This document shows, in pieces, positions 27,113 through 36,289 of a DNA stretch of 64,000 nucleotides (its first letter is position 1; each line of letters starts with the position of its first letter). Under the pieces are notes generated by a model that saw only the letters and a program-made list of their open reading frames with translations, ran no database searches and was not told where the DNA came from. Source of the stretch: JAYSYM01 sp964543475 (GTDB lineage Bacteria > Bdellovibrionota > Bdellovibrionia > Bdellovibrionales > JAMPXM01); the NCBI GenBank assembly GCA_964543475.1, contig CAZIYJ010000002.1, positions 124,001 to 188,000 on the forward strand, written 5' to 3'. Both the position numbers and the translations under genes were made by a program.

Positions 27113-28055
27113 GATGCGCGGCCAGAAGCACGACCGGTTCGCGAAGTTTAGCAAAAACAATAAAGTCTACATCGTTCCAACTAAGTTCGGAATGGCGATG
27201 TTCTTAAGCGTTTTATTTATGCTTTTGGCTGGCGCCGCCTACGGTAATAACCTTGTTAACCTTCTTGGCTTTTTTTTGGCAGCCATCGGTTTTGTGACAA
27301 TGATTCAGACTCACAATAACGTTCGAGGAGTGAACGTGACTTCGGCGCAAATGGAGCCTGGGTACGCGGGCACATCGGTTCGCCTAACGACAATCGTTGA
27401 ATCTTCAGATAACCAGGATCATTTTCATCTCGAAGCGGACGCGCTTAGTTTTAGTTCGCAGCCAAGGTTAGAATTCGCTCAACCTGTTTACTCTCGATCA
27501 AAAGGCAAACTCACAACTAGCTACAAAATTGAAACGCGTGGAAAATACTCGATAAAGAGAATTAAAATTTCGAGTGTTTTCCCTCTCGGACTTTTTTATG
27601 CCTGGAGTTTTCATAAAACTGAGCACGATTTTTTTATCTATCCAACTCCTTCCGGCAGTCGAGATTTACCCGTTCCTAGGCTTTCATATCAATCTGAAGC
27701 CGGAGCTCGCCTTCAATTTGCCGGCGAGGACTATCGGGAGCACAGACCTTATCAGAGCACTGACTCTGCTCGGCATGTTGATTGGCGTGCGTTCGCTCGG
27801 GGTCGACCGCTACTGACTAAACGATTCGATGAAGGTGGGCCTGAGGCAATTATTTTAAACTGGAATCAAACACTTCAGCAGTCCGACGAAGCTAAACTTA
27901 GCCAACTCAGTTTATGGGTTGAGCTCGCACACAGATCTGAAAGAAGTTTTTCGCTCCAGCTCCCCGAATCTAAAGTTGATTATGGACGAGACAGTCTACA
28001 TGCCCATCGGTGCTGGCAAGAGCTTGCACAGTTTAAAAGCGAGGAAACTCGATGA
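27102..28055 (+). CDS. DUF58 membrane protein
   Basis: A 317-residue protein with two N-terminal membrane helices (about residues 29-65) and the DUF58 signature HRPYQSTDSARHVDWRAFA followed by LLTKRFDE. It works with the MoxR ATPase encoded just upstream. The start is GTG 27102, overlapping moxR, or ATG 27114. The stop overlaps the transglutaminase gene by four bases. The molecular role of DUF58 proteins is still poorly known. Confidence 0.9.
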   Translation: MLIKMRGQKHDRFAKFSKNNKVYIVPTKFGMAMFLSVLFMLLAGAAYGNNLVNLLGFFLAAIGFVTMIQTHNNVRGVNVTSAQMEPGYAGTSVRLTTIVESSDNQDHFHLEADALSFSSQPRLEFAQPVYSRSKGKLTTSYKIETRGKYSIKRIKISSVFPLGLFYAWSFHKTEHDFFIYPTPSGSRDLPVPRLSYQSEAGARLQFAGEDYREHRPYQSTDSARHVDWRAFARGRPLLTKRFDEGGPEAIILNWNQTLQQSDEAKLSQLSLWVELAHRSERSFSLQLPESKVDYGRDSLHAHRCWQELAQFKSEETR

Positions 28056-30082
28056 GAAGCTGGGCTGAAAGAAGTTTTAATAGTCAGTACCTACAACTTT
28101 TTCTCACTCTCGTCGTAGCGCTGAACATCGTTCCTTTTTTTGGCGAAGTGCCCGTTTGGATTCTTGCTGCGGCTTCAGGCTTTATCATTTGGAGCGCTCT
28201 CTATGTTTTTCGTTTGGTGAGCTTACCCGGACGCGTTCTTAGATGGACGTTTACGATTGCATGTACGGCGGGAGTGGCAGTTCAATTTAAATCGATTATT
28301 GGGCAGGAGCCTGCAACTGCACTTCTCATCTTACTTGCCGCACTCAAGCTTTTAGAGACAGTCAGATATCGAGACGCGATGTATGTCACTTTCATCAGCT
28401 ACTTTCTGCTGATGGACTATGTTTTAATCTCTCAAACATTACCTGCAACACTCTTCATGGTTTTTTCAATCGCCATGATTACAACTCTACTGTTTTACCT
28501 GCACGGTGATCGCGGAAAACTTTCTTTAAGATCACTTGCCGTCGTCATGAGAACTCTTTGGCTAGCGATTCCACTTTGGCTTTTCCTCTTCGTAATTTTT
28601 CCGCGATTCTCAGCCGCTCTCTGGACAGTGAATCCTGATACGCGGGCCTTGAGTGGATTTTCTGATGAGCTCAACCCCGGAGACATCAGTCAACTGATCG
28701 AATCTGATGAACTTGCTTTTCGGACAACATTTCTTTCGGGACCCGAACCTAGATACCAAGAAATGTACTGGAGAGGAGGAATTCTGTGGCAGACAGAAGG
28801 CCTCCGGTGGACGAAGAAAGGTTATTCGTCGTCATCGTCTCTCACCCTCAATCAACCCGCGCAGACAGTCCACGAGGTTGTGCTCGAGCCAGAATTTCAA
28901 CGTTTTGTTTTTGGCTTAGATAGCCCAGTGTCAGTCTCTGCGGCAGGCCATTCACCTCGCGCAATCCTTTCTCGTCCAGGATTTGTATTTGAGAGACAAT
29001 CGCCTGCGACGATTCGAGTTCTTTACACAATTCGATCAGTCATCAACTCGGATGAGCCACCACTTAATAAATTTGAGAAAGATACTTTCCTTCAAGCGCC
29101 AAAACCTTCAGCTCAACTAAGTCAATTAGTTGAAACATTAAAACAAGCCGCGCAGAAATCAAATGCGAGTTCTCCTGAAGAAAAACTATCTGACGCTCTC
29201 ATTGATTACTTTTTAGAAAATGGCTTCCGGTATACAAAAAGCCCGGGTGTGACTGCCAACCTTGATGATTTTATTTTTAACAAGAAAGTTGGGTTCTGTG
29301 AACATTATGCCGGAGGGTTCGCAACCATCATGCGACTTCTCGGAGTTCCGTCTCGAGTGGTCATTGGTTTTCATGGCGGAGTCAAAAATCGCTTGGCAGA
29401 ACACTGGAGCGTAAGAGCACTCGATGCGCACGCTTGGAGCGAAATTTTTATTGAAGGATCTGGATGGAAGAGGATTGACCCCACTTCGTTTATTGCTCCG
29501 CTAAGACTCGCTTTAGGCGGCGACTTTAATAATTTAGACCCAGCCGCCCTTGATGCCAATATGACTCGAGAGCAGTTTGACTTGCGCTTTGAAAGTAGCG
29601 CACTCCAGCGATGGCTGAACAACACGACACTCGCTTTTGACTTGGTATCAAGTCGCTGGAATCTTTTTCTTTTGCGATACGACTTTGAGTATCAGTCGGC
29701 TATCTTGTCAGCTCTTGGGGTTCAATCTGGTCAGCGTGCCTGGCTGATTGCTTCGTTGTTAGTTGGCTCTGCACTTCTTTTGTTACTTATTCGATTTTGG
29801 GTGAGACGGAGCAAAAAGAAAGTTGATCCAATAGTCTCTGCCTATCGTGATCTATGCACTGAGCTTCGTCTTCGCGGATTACCTCGTTTACCATCAGAGG
29901 GGCCTCATAATTACGGCTCTAGAGCTGCTCTTGCATGGCCGACACGTGCTGAGGAAATACACTTACTTCTCAAAGAATATTCAGACTATCGCTATGGAAC
30001 GACTCCAATTACAGCAGAACGAGCGCGCCAATGGAAAAACCGTGCTTTAGCTATCGCAAGACGACTTCCAAAGCTTAAATAA
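28052..30082 (+). CDS. Membrane transglutaminase-like protein (TgpA type)
   Basis: A 676-residue protein. The first 190 residues hold about six membrane helices. A periplasmic region follows, with a transglutaminase core: Cys in GFCEHYAGGFATIMRLLG, His in DAHAWSEIFI, Asp in RIDPTSF. A last membrane helix (about 570-590) and a cytoplasmic tail complete the TgpA layout. With moxR and DUF58 it forms a coupled operon. The periplasmic substrate is not known. Confidence 0.9.
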   Translation: MRSWAERSFNSQYLQLFLTLVVALNIVPFFGEVPVWILAAASGFIIWSALYVFRLVSLPGRVLRWTFTIACTAGVAVQFKSIIGQEPATALLILLAALKLLETVRYRDAMYVTFISYFLLMDYVLISQTLPATLFMVFSIAMITTLLFYLHGDRGKLSLRSLAVVMRTLWLAIPLWLFLFVIFPRFSAALWTVNPDTRALSGFSDELNPGDISQLIESDELAFRTTFLSGPEPRYQEMYWRGGILWQTEGLRWTKKGYSSSSSLTLNQPAQTVHEVVLEPEFQRFVFGLDSPVSVSAAGHSPRAILSRPGFVFERQSPATIRVLYTIRSVINSDEPPLNKFEKDTFLQAPKPSAQLSQLVETLKQAAQKSNASSPEEKLSDALIDYFLENGFRYTKSPGVTANLDDFIFNKKVGFCEHYAGGFATIMRLLGVPSRVVIGFHGGVKNRLAEHWSVRALDAHAWSEIFIEGSGWKRIDPTSFIAPLRLALGGDFNNLDPAALDANMTREQFDLRFESSALQRWLNNTTLAFDLVSSRWNLFLLRYDFEYQSAILSALGVQSGQRAWLIASLLVGSALLLLLIRFWVRRSKKKVDPIVSAYRDLCTELRLRGLPRLPSEGPHNYGSRAALAWPTRAEEIHLLLKEYSDYRYGTTPITAERARQWKNRALAIARRLPKLK

Positions 30083-30119
30083 GGCTTGCGGCAACCACTG
30101 GCGATGCCCATAATAAAGC

Positions 30120-31748
30120 ATGTCGAAATTGCATCACCAGCTTGTTGCGGCGTGGACCGAAATTATAAGCGAAACGAACGGAATCAGTCTTCGCGACACT
30201 ATCGAACTCTTACTGACTTCAGATCGCGCGCAAAATTCTGCTGAACTCAAAACCTGCCTTCTCTCTTTCCAAAATGATTTACAAAGTTTTCTCAGCGATC
30301 AACTTCCAATCGGTACTCTACTTAAACATCCGGCTGCAGTTGCGCTAGCAGAGTTCTTCAGAAGATTTCCGCTTCCGTATCGCGATGAGCACACTCACTT
30401 AACAGGTGCTTTGAGTGCAGAGTTTATATATCCCCGCTTAGAAAAACTTTTGTCGGGACCTCATAAGTCTGCTTACGAGAAAAAAATTACTGATGTTTAT
30501 GGAGCCGCGGCTTTGCCGCTGAAAGATTTAGGCTCAGTAGAGAATATCGTTCGCTTAGCCGAAAGCGAGCGCTTCAGTCGGTACTTAAGCATTTTGATGC
30601 TGCCAAAATTATTGCTGGTTGATCGGCAAGCACATGCTGAAGCGGCCTATCATATGGCTGAACAAATTTATACGAAGTACAATGTTGGCTTTATTCGCCT
30701 GAAGTTTACTTTTTCTAGAGCGTCAGCTGATGAGGCTGAACAAGTTCCGGGCCTTGAGGCTTTGAAAGAAGAAGATGTGGTTCTCGGACTTCATGAAGGC
30801 TTCATGGAGTTTAAAAAGAAAAATCCGCGTTTTGACTTTGTGCTTTCCCCAAGCTTCCGCAAAGAAGCTGACTTTTATGACGCAAAAAATTTCAAGAGCA
30901 AGAAAGATCATTTTTTATTCCAGGTGAATCAGATTCTTGACCTCATCCATAAACATCCGTTCCTCGAAGAGCGAATGAATGAAGTGGATACCGTTGGAAA
31001 CGAAAGTGAGCTTTTCCGCAAGAGCCATTTCATGGACATGAAACTTGGCTTCAGAAAACTTCAATACCGCGGATTCAAGATCCGTAGTCACCACGGCGAA
31101 GTATGGAAGACGCTCAAGAACGGCATTCAGGCTGTCGACAACGCAATGAACATTTGGCGCATTGATACCCTCGAGCATGGCTTAAGCTTAGGAGTAAATC
31201 CAAATTTCTACTTCCACTCTCTTTTTCAACGTGTTCTTAAGTGGAATCGCCGCCAAGAAGGTATTCGCGCAGGCACACCAGAATTCCGCGAAATTTCGGC
31301 AATGGATTGGAATTCGAACACTAGTGTGTGTGAAAAAATTCTTAGAGGCGAAACTCTCAACGATAAAGAAATTGGTCTATTCACAAAAGCGAAGTTCCAC
31401 ACCGCACGTGAAGTCGAATCGTATCAACATGACGTTCTCAATCGAATGATTGATAAAGGCGTTACTCTTGTCTCGCTGCCTTCATCAAATAACAAGCTCA
31501 CTGAATTTTTCGAAGATTATAAAGATCATCCGTTCTCTTGGTGGGAGAAAAAGGGCCTCGAGCTGGGCGTAGGAACCGATAATTACGTCACGCTCGATAC
31601 CAATTTCATTCAGGAACTAATGATTCTATTGATTACAGACGCCGATAACTTAAAGATCACAAAACTTTTGATGGTAGCAACCGGCGAAGGCCGAAGGCCT
31701 TACATCAGTCATCTTTTGTGGCAAATGCGAAAAGGCATAAATCAATGA
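30120..31748 (+). CDS. Divergent adenosine deaminase-like metal-dependent hydrolase
   Basis: A 542-residue amidohydrolase-superfamily protein, longer than ordinary adenosine deaminase (about 340). Metal ligands are seen in order: His91 and His93 in EHTHLTG, His324/His325 in SHHGE with Glu327 as likely catalytic acid, DTLEHG, and a final GTDN Asp. The segment LPSSNNKLT replaces the CPTSN of true deaminases. About 90 N-terminal residues precede the barrel. Substrate is unknown. The stop overlaps lgt by four bases. Confidence 0.78.
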   Translation: MSKLHHQLVAAWTEIISETNGISLRDTIELLLTSDRAQNSAELKTCLLSFQNDLQSFLSDQLPIGTLLKHPAAVALAEFFRRFPLPYRDEHTHLTGALSAEFIYPRLEKLLSGPHKSAYEKKITDVYGAAALPLKDLGSVENIVRLAESERFSRYLSILMLPKLLLVDRQAHAEAAYHMAEQIYTKYNVGFIRLKFTFSRASADEAEQVPGLEALKEEDVVLGLHEGFMEFKKKNPRFDFVLSPSFRKEADFYDAKNFKSKKDHFLFQVNQILDLIHKHPFLEERMNEVDTVGNESELFRKSHFMDMKLGFRKLQYRGFKIRSHHGEVWKTLKNGIQAVDNAMNIWRIDTLEHGLSLGVNPNFYFHSLFQRVLKWNRRQEGIRAGTPEFREISAMDWNSNTSVCEKILRGETLNDKEIGLFTKAKFHTAREVESYQHDVLNRMIDKGVTLVSLPSSNNKLTEFFEDYKDHPFSWWEKKGLELGVGTDNYVTLDTNFIQELMILLITDADNLKITKLLMVATGEGRRPYISHLLWQMRKGINQ

Positions 31749-32563
31749 TCCACTGGAACGCAGACCCCAATCTTCTGACACTTGGACCAATCCAAATCCG
31801 CTGGTACAGCCTCATGTTCATTATCGGTTTTGGAATCGGCTTTAAGATGATTGAATCGATGTGTAAGCGCGAAGGTAAGCCAATCGAAAAACTCGACACA
31901 CTCTTGTTTTACGTCATGGGCGGCACACTTCTCGGTGCACGACTTGGCCATACTCTCTTTTACGAACCGGGCTATTATCTCTCGCACCCGATTGAAATTT
32001 TAATGGTCTGGAGAGGTGGTCTCGCATCTCACGGCGGAACCGCCGGCGTAATGTTAGCACTCTGGATTTTCTCGAGAAGAAATAAAGAATTTAGCATGCT
32101 GTGGCTACTCGATAGATTAGCAGTACCGACAGCGGTTATTTCTGGGCTCATAAGAATCGGAAATTTGTTTAACTCAGAGATTCTAGGAAAGCCGACGGAT
32201 GTTGCGTGGGCTTTTGTCTTTGAGAAAGTCGATCAGATTCCGAGACACCCCGCTCAGCTTTACGAAAGCATTGCTTATTTCATCTTGTTTGGAATCAATA
32301 TTTGGCTCTACAAGCGAAACTTCTATCGCAAGCCTGGCTTTATCTTTGGCTTCACAATGATTTGGATTTTCTTGGCTCGAATCTTTTTGGAGTTTTTCAA
32401 AGAGAATCAAGAGCCGTTCGAAGCTGGCATGCTTATGAACATGGGGCAGATTCTGAGTATTCCGTTTGTTCTCTTAGGACTCTACCTTGTCATTCGGGCA
32501 CTTCGTGGACCAGAAGCAGCAGAAGCTACTGCTCCGACTAAGAAGAAAAAAGCGCGGAGTTAA
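31745..32563 (+). CDS. lgt: Prolipoprotein diacylglyceryl transferase
   Basis: A 272-residue, seven-helix inner-membrane enzyme that transfers diacylglycerol to the lipobox Cys of prolipoproteins. Seen are FYEPGYYLSHPIEILMVWRGGLASHGG, the signature GLIRIGNLFNSEILGKPTDVAW (His-Gly-Gly and Arg-Asn-Glu positions retained) and RHPAQLYES. ATG 31745 overlaps the TGA of the preceding hydrolase. The substrate lipoproteins are present in this same window, e.g. at 8828, 38390, 45285 and 50599. Confidence 0.95.
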   Translation: MIHWNADPNLLTLGPIQIRWYSLMFIIGFGIGFKMIESMCKREGKPIEKLDTLLFYVMGGTLLGARLGHTLFYEPGYYLSHPIEILMVWRGGLASHGGTAGVMLALWIFSRRNKEFSMLWLLDRLAVPTAVISGLIRIGNLFNSEILGKPTDVAWAFVFEKVDQIPRHPAQLYESIAYFILFGINIWLYKRNFYRKPGFIFGFTMIWIFLARIFLEFFKENQEPFEAGMLMNMGQILSIPFVLLGLYLVIRALRGPEAAEATAPTKKKKARS

Positions 32564-32564
32564 A

Positions 32565-32942
32565 TTGGCTCTCAGTAAACGCAAAACAATTGCAATGATC
32601 GCGCACGACGGAAAGAAAGCTCTGTTAGTTTCGTTTGTTCGCGATCACGTTCGGCAACTGAAAAACTTTAACCTAGTCGGAACCGGTAATACCGGGCGCT
32701 TAGTTCAATCAGCGGGCCTTAAGATTAAGCGCAAGCTTTCTGGTCCGCTCGGTGGCGATGCGCAGATTGCAGCCGAAGTCGCGACTGGTAAGTGCCAGGG
32801 TGTTATTTTCTTTCGAGACCCACTTGGAATGCATCCTCATGATCCTGATATCTCAATGTTAATGAGAATCTGCGATGTTCACAATATTCCGTTGGCGACC
32901 AATCCTGCGTCAGCTGAGCTCCTGATTAAAGGCTTAAAGTAA
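32565..32942 (+). CDS. mgsA: Methylglyoxal synthase
   Basis: A 125-residue enzyme that converts dihydroxyacetone phosphate to methylglyoxal. The catalytic Asp lies in SGPLGGDAQI and the second in FFRDPLGMHPHDPDI; NTGRLVQS and NIPLATNPASAE complete the family pattern. TTG 32565 is taken as start because GGAG stands six bases before it and the protein then has normal length; the open frame extends further upstream inside lgt. One base separates it from the lgt stop. Confidence 0.92.
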   Translation: MALSKRKTIAMIAHDGKKALLVSFVRDHVRQLKNFNLVGTGNTGRLVQSAGLKIKRKLSGPLGGDAQIAAEVATGKCQGVIFFRDPLGMHPHDPDISMLMRICDVHNIPLATNPASAELLIKGLK

Positions 32943-33011
32943 TTTCCTGAGCTAAGCTCGTTGACTTTTCCCTCGCAAAATAGCCGAATCATATTTCAGG
33001 GGGGATTATTC

Positions 33012-33920
33012 ATGGGTCTACGTCTATTTTTAATCAGTGCAATTTTGGTTTCTTCTTCTGCTGCCAACGCTTTACTTGATCCCAATCCGCCGCAGCGTCG
33101 CGACTACAGCAGTGTCCAAACTTTCCTCGGGGAACTTGTTCAGACTTACAAGCAGACAACTGAACTCATCGAAATCGGACAAGCGAATACAGGCGAATCA
33201 ATTGTTGGAGTTAAAATTGGTAACGGAAGTATTCGTAACCTCATTGTCGGCACTCACCATGGCAACGAGTACGGTTCAACAGAAGTTGCACTTGCAGCAG
33301 CGCTATCATTTGCGAAAAATCCGATCGCAAATCAAACGATCTATATTATTCCGGTTTTAAATGTTTCTGGATTCAATTCGAAAAGTCGCCAAGAGAAAAT
33401 GCCTGGAAGTTACACGCTTGATCCGAATCGTGATTACCCTGGGCCTTGCGATACGAACGGTCCGTTCAAGTTAAAGAGCACTAAAGCTTTAGCTGATTTC
33501 GTAGCTAGCGAGGGAATTGTTGCCTCAGCAACTCTTCATACTTATGCAAATATGGTTTTGTACCCATGGGGAGTTTCAACTCAAGACGTAAAAACAGCTG
33601 ACCACGAAGAGTTCCTTCGCATCGGAGCCGCGTGCGCTCGCCATAGCGGTTACAAAGTCGGTAACTCTACTGAAGAACTTTATCCGGCCGACGGGACTTT
33701 CGAAGACTATGCCTACTGGGCACATGGAATCTGGTCGATCCTTTTTGAAATGGGCAATTCGCACAGTCCAACACAGACTTCGGTTGATCAGATGATCAGC
33801 GGAAACGTACCCGGCCTTCGCGCGTTCTTTGAAGAGGCGCCCACTCAGCGAGCTGCTGAGCATCAATTCCGTGGAAAATGTGAGGCACATTTGCGCGGTC
33901 TAAATCTCCGATACGAGTAG
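33012..33920 (+). CDS. Exported M14 zinc carboxypeptidase
   Basis: A 302-residue secreted metallopeptidase, signal peptide cut near ANA (residue 20). Zinc ligands are the His and Glu of GTHHGNEYGS and the His of ATLHTYANM; the general-base Glu sits in WSILFEMG, and DPNRDYPG marks the substrate pocket. It is the size of MpaA-type peptidases that trim murein peptides; that substrate is a guess. AGGGGGGA lies before ATG 33012. Confidence 0.9.
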   Translation: MGLRLFLISAILVSSSAANALLDPNPPQRRDYSSVQTFLGELVQTYKQTTELIEIGQANTGESIVGVKIGNGSIRNLIVGTHHGNEYGSTEVALAAALSFAKNPIANQTIYIIPVLNVSGFNSKSRQEKMPGSYTLDPNRDYPGPCDTNGPFKLKSTKALADFVASEGIVASATLHTYANMVLYPWGVSTQDVKTADHEEFLRIGAACARHSGYKVGNSTEELYPADGTFEDYAYWAHGIWSILFEMGNSHSPTQTSVDQMISGNVPGLRAFFEEAPTQRAAEHQFRGKCEAHLRGLNLRYE

Positions 33921-33940
33921 TCATCTTAGATCCATCACGA

Positions 33941-33977
33941 GTCGCGGGACAATCTTGAACTTTTCAACACCCGCGAC
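33941..33977. other. Nested inverted repeat between the M14 and transglutaminase-like genes
   Basis: GTCGCGGG (33941-33948) pairs exactly with CCCGCGAC (33970-33977), and inside the loop TTGAA pairs with TTCAA. No T tract follows, so it is a stable hairpin rather than a standard terminator. Confidence 0.5.
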
Positions 33978-34032
33978 AGCACTCATTGCCGCAGCGACAA
34001 TATAGACCCTATCGTCTTCTCCACCCATGGTT

Positions 34033-34054
34033 AAGATTCAATTGATTGAATCTT
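34033..34054. promoter_or_regulatory. 22-base palindrome upstream of the transglutaminase-like gene
   Basis: AAGATTCAAT, a two-base centre, then ATTGAATCTT: perfect 10-base arms with flanking CCCA/TGGG that could extend the stem. It ends 26 bases before the ATG. It could be an operator or a 5' leader hairpin. Confidence 0.5.
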
Positions 34055-34080
34055 CTGTGGGTAAAGAGAGGTATGTAACC

Positions 34081-35646
34081 ATGTCGCTGACTCCCCGCTT
34101 TTTGATGGCTCTGTCGCTCCTTCTGCTCTCGAGCATCCCAGCACTTGCAGCAAATCCGATTGATACCGAAAGTTACCTGCGGGCATTCCACGCCAATCCA
34201 AAGGCTGTAATGAACGATAAACTTTTAAGTCGCGATCATTATGGCTTCGTCTTGCCTCAAGAAGATGGCTTATGGCCAGAGAGCGAAGAGGAGGATCGGC
34301 TTCAACTCGAAAAGAAAATGGAGATTCGAAGCAAGCTTTGCAAAGTTGGTTTGAACGAGCCGTGCAATAAACCAAAGCGGGATGCAAATGTTTATGCCGA
34401 CATCACTCCACTAGAAGAACTCACTAAACTTCTTTACACGCCAAATATACAGCGAAGCCTCGCCGAGATGGACCGACAAAATCTTCAGCTTCATGTGCTT
34501 GATCCCTCGCCTTGGTCAGAGTCTTACTGGCCGGTGCACAAAGGTGGAATGGCCCGTCGCTACGCAGATCCGAGTTTTCCAGAATCAAAAGTATGGATCG
34601 AAAATTACTCTCACTACTTAGCCGTCCCACCAGGTGCAGTACCTCTCAATCAAAAATCTCCTGCAGAAAAATACGATCTCCTCATTGGCGATGGCGGATA
34701 CAACCTCACTCACACTTCTTGGATGGAAGGTAAGCGCGGCTACTACGACCCTCGAGGAAAAGTTCCGACATGGGTTGGATACTGCCATGGTTGGGCGCCA
34801 GCGTCGTTCATGTATCAGCAGCCGGTAAAAGCGGTAGAAGTAACGAACCCTAACGGACAAAAAATTCGCTTCACTCCAACAGACATAAAAGCTCTTGCCT
34901 CGCTTTCGTGGGGAGAAGCTCCGCCGACGGTTGGATTTATAGGCGACAAGTGCAAAAAAGATAAAGTTCCGCAAGATGAAAACGGTCGAATTCTTGATCC
35001 AGTCTGCTTCGACGTTAACCCTGGTGCTTGGCACATTGCCCTCGTAAATCAAATTGGCATTCAAAAACGAAGCATGGTGATGGATTCAACTTTTAACCGC
35101 GAAGTCTGGAATTTTCCGATACATGGCTATCGTTACAAATACTTCAATCCGCAAACCCTTCGAGAGTCATCAAATCTTGCAGGCGCAATGATTCCGATGA
35201 ATCAGTTCAAGATCGACAAATTCAAAAAGTATCGATCAACGAGAGCAGCTTACATTGCTGGAATCGCGCTTGATATTGGCTACTCAGCGGAGCTTGAGCC
35301 AACGACAGCAGAAGGGCCTCGCACTGTTAAACATAAAGTTGTTCGCTACCTCTATGATCTAGAGATAAGTAGCAGTGGCGAGATCATCGGTGGCGAGTGG
35401 TATTCGAATCATCATCCTGACTTTGTATGGAATCCGTTCCCGCTCGATCTATTTCCTGACCGTCGGCCACTCTCAGCGCCGGAGCGAACGTATCTAGAAA
35501 CTCACCCCTTCTTACCATCTTGGACTGGCGAAGGACCGATTAATGCTGATCTTATGGAGCTTGGAAGAAGGGCTTCTTTACTAGAACAACCACTTCACGT
35601 GATTGTTGAGCGGCTTGTCGAAATGTCGGTCGAGAAAAAGCAGTAA
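34081..35646 (+). CDS. Exported transglutaminase-like protein (elicitor type)
   Basis: A 521-residue secreted protein, signal peptide ending ALA (residue 24). The central segment GYCHGWAPASFMYQQPVKAVEV carries the likely nucleophile Cys235, with His318 in GAWHIALVNQ and Asp335 in VMDST, a Cys-His-Asp order. It resembles the Phytophthora transglutaminase-elicitor family (PF16683) from memory. It may cross-link or cut amide bonds outside the cell. ATG 34081 is preferred to an upstream start at 34027 because it gives a clean signal peptide. Confidence 0.65.
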   Translation: MSLTPRFLMALSLLLLSSIPALAANPIDTESYLRAFHANPKAVMNDKLLSRDHYGFVLPQEDGLWPESEEEDRLQLEKKMEIRSKLCKVGLNEPCNKPKRDANVYADITPLEELTKLLYTPNIQRSLAEMDRQNLQLHVLDPSPWSESYWPVHKGGMARRYADPSFPESKVWIENYSHYLAVPPGAVPLNQKSPAEKYDLLIGDGGYNLTHTSWMEGKRGYYDPRGKVPTWVGYCHGWAPASFMYQQPVKAVEVTNPNGQKIRFTPTDIKALASLSWGEAPPTVGFIGDKCKKDKVPQDENGRILDPVCFDVNPGAWHIALVNQIGIQKRSMVMDSTFNREVWNFPIHGYRYKYFNPQTLRESSNLAGAMIPMNQFKIDKFKKYRSTRAAYIAGIALDIGYSAELEPTTAEGPRTVKHKVVRYLYDLEISSSGEIIGGEWYSNHHPDFVWNPFPLDLFPDRRPLSAPERTYLETHPFLPSWTGEGPINADLMELGRRASLLEQPLHVIVERLVEMSVEKKQ

Positions 35647-35659
35647 GATTTTAAAAGTG

Positions 35660-35703
35660 GCCGGTCGCACAAAGTTCATCTGAGGGGGCTTCACACGACC
35701 GGC
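35660..35703. other. Inverted repeat between convergent genes
   Basis: GCCGGTCG (35660-35667) is the exact inverse of CGACCGGC (35696-35703), with a 28-base loop. It lies between the convergent genes ending at 35646 and 35725 and may help end transcription, although there is no T tract on the plus strand. Confidence 0.5.
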
Positions 35704-35724
35704 AGAAAAAAATTCTAAAAAATA

Positions 35725-36117
35725 TTATCGAACTGTAAGGTCGCAAATCGTCGACGCGATAACGAAGGGAACTACGTATCCGTCGCCAGTGCGAATGACT
35801 GCACCAACACGAGTTTGTTTTTTGCGATTGCTTAGATCGATGGTGAGATCAAGTAAGTAAGCAACTCGGCCATTCTCGTCAGTCAGTTCAACAGTTGTCT
35901 TTTCAGTTTCTTCGTCGATCGCTAAGGCCGCAGTGAACTCATGAGTGAAAAATCCGAGGCGTGATTCAACTTTAATTCCGTTAGCGCGGCGACCAGCTGT
36001 CTCGATAGTTGCGCCATTTGAAATCAAGCAAGACAAACGCTTAAGCGTTGAGCCAGTGTTGGCAACGGCAATTGATGACGACAAAGATAAGGCTAAAGCA
36101 GCAATCAAAAGTTTCAT
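35725..36117 (-). CDS. Small exported protein of unknown function
   Basis: A 130-residue secreted protein with a signal peptide cut near AVA (residue 19). The mature part is beta-rich with two Cys: one in SCLISNG near the N-terminus and one in the closing TICDLTV, possibly joined. It could be a single-domain beta-sandwich. The start at 36117 has AGGAG eight bases upstream; a longer frame begins 63 bases earlier without such a site. Confidence 0.75.
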   Translation of the reverse strand: MKLLIAALALSLSSSIAVANTGSTLKRLSCLISNGATIETAGRRANGIKVESRLGFFTHEFTAALAIDEETEKTTVELTDENGRVAYLLDLTIDLSNRKKQTRVGAVIRTGDGYVVPFVIASTICDLTVR

Positions 36118-36266
36118 TGAGAAATCTCCTAAAGTGGTTGATTGCCTCCACTCATAGAGTGCTTCGATCTCAAACGTCAAATGCTTAAAATAGGTTTATT
36201 GCTCTATTTAGTAAACTTGTTGTGTTTATTCTCAAGCGAAAATCGACTTAGCTATTTATCTATTAG

Positions 36267-36289
36267 AGCTATTATTCTTTTTAATAGCT
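36267..36289. other. A/T-rich hairpin at the end of the small charged ORF
   Basis: AGCTATTA (36267-36274) pairs with TAATAGCT (36282-36289) around seven bases. It overlaps the stop codon of the minus-strand ORF that ends at 36281, in an A/T-rich gap. No T tract follows on that strand. Confidence 0.4.
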
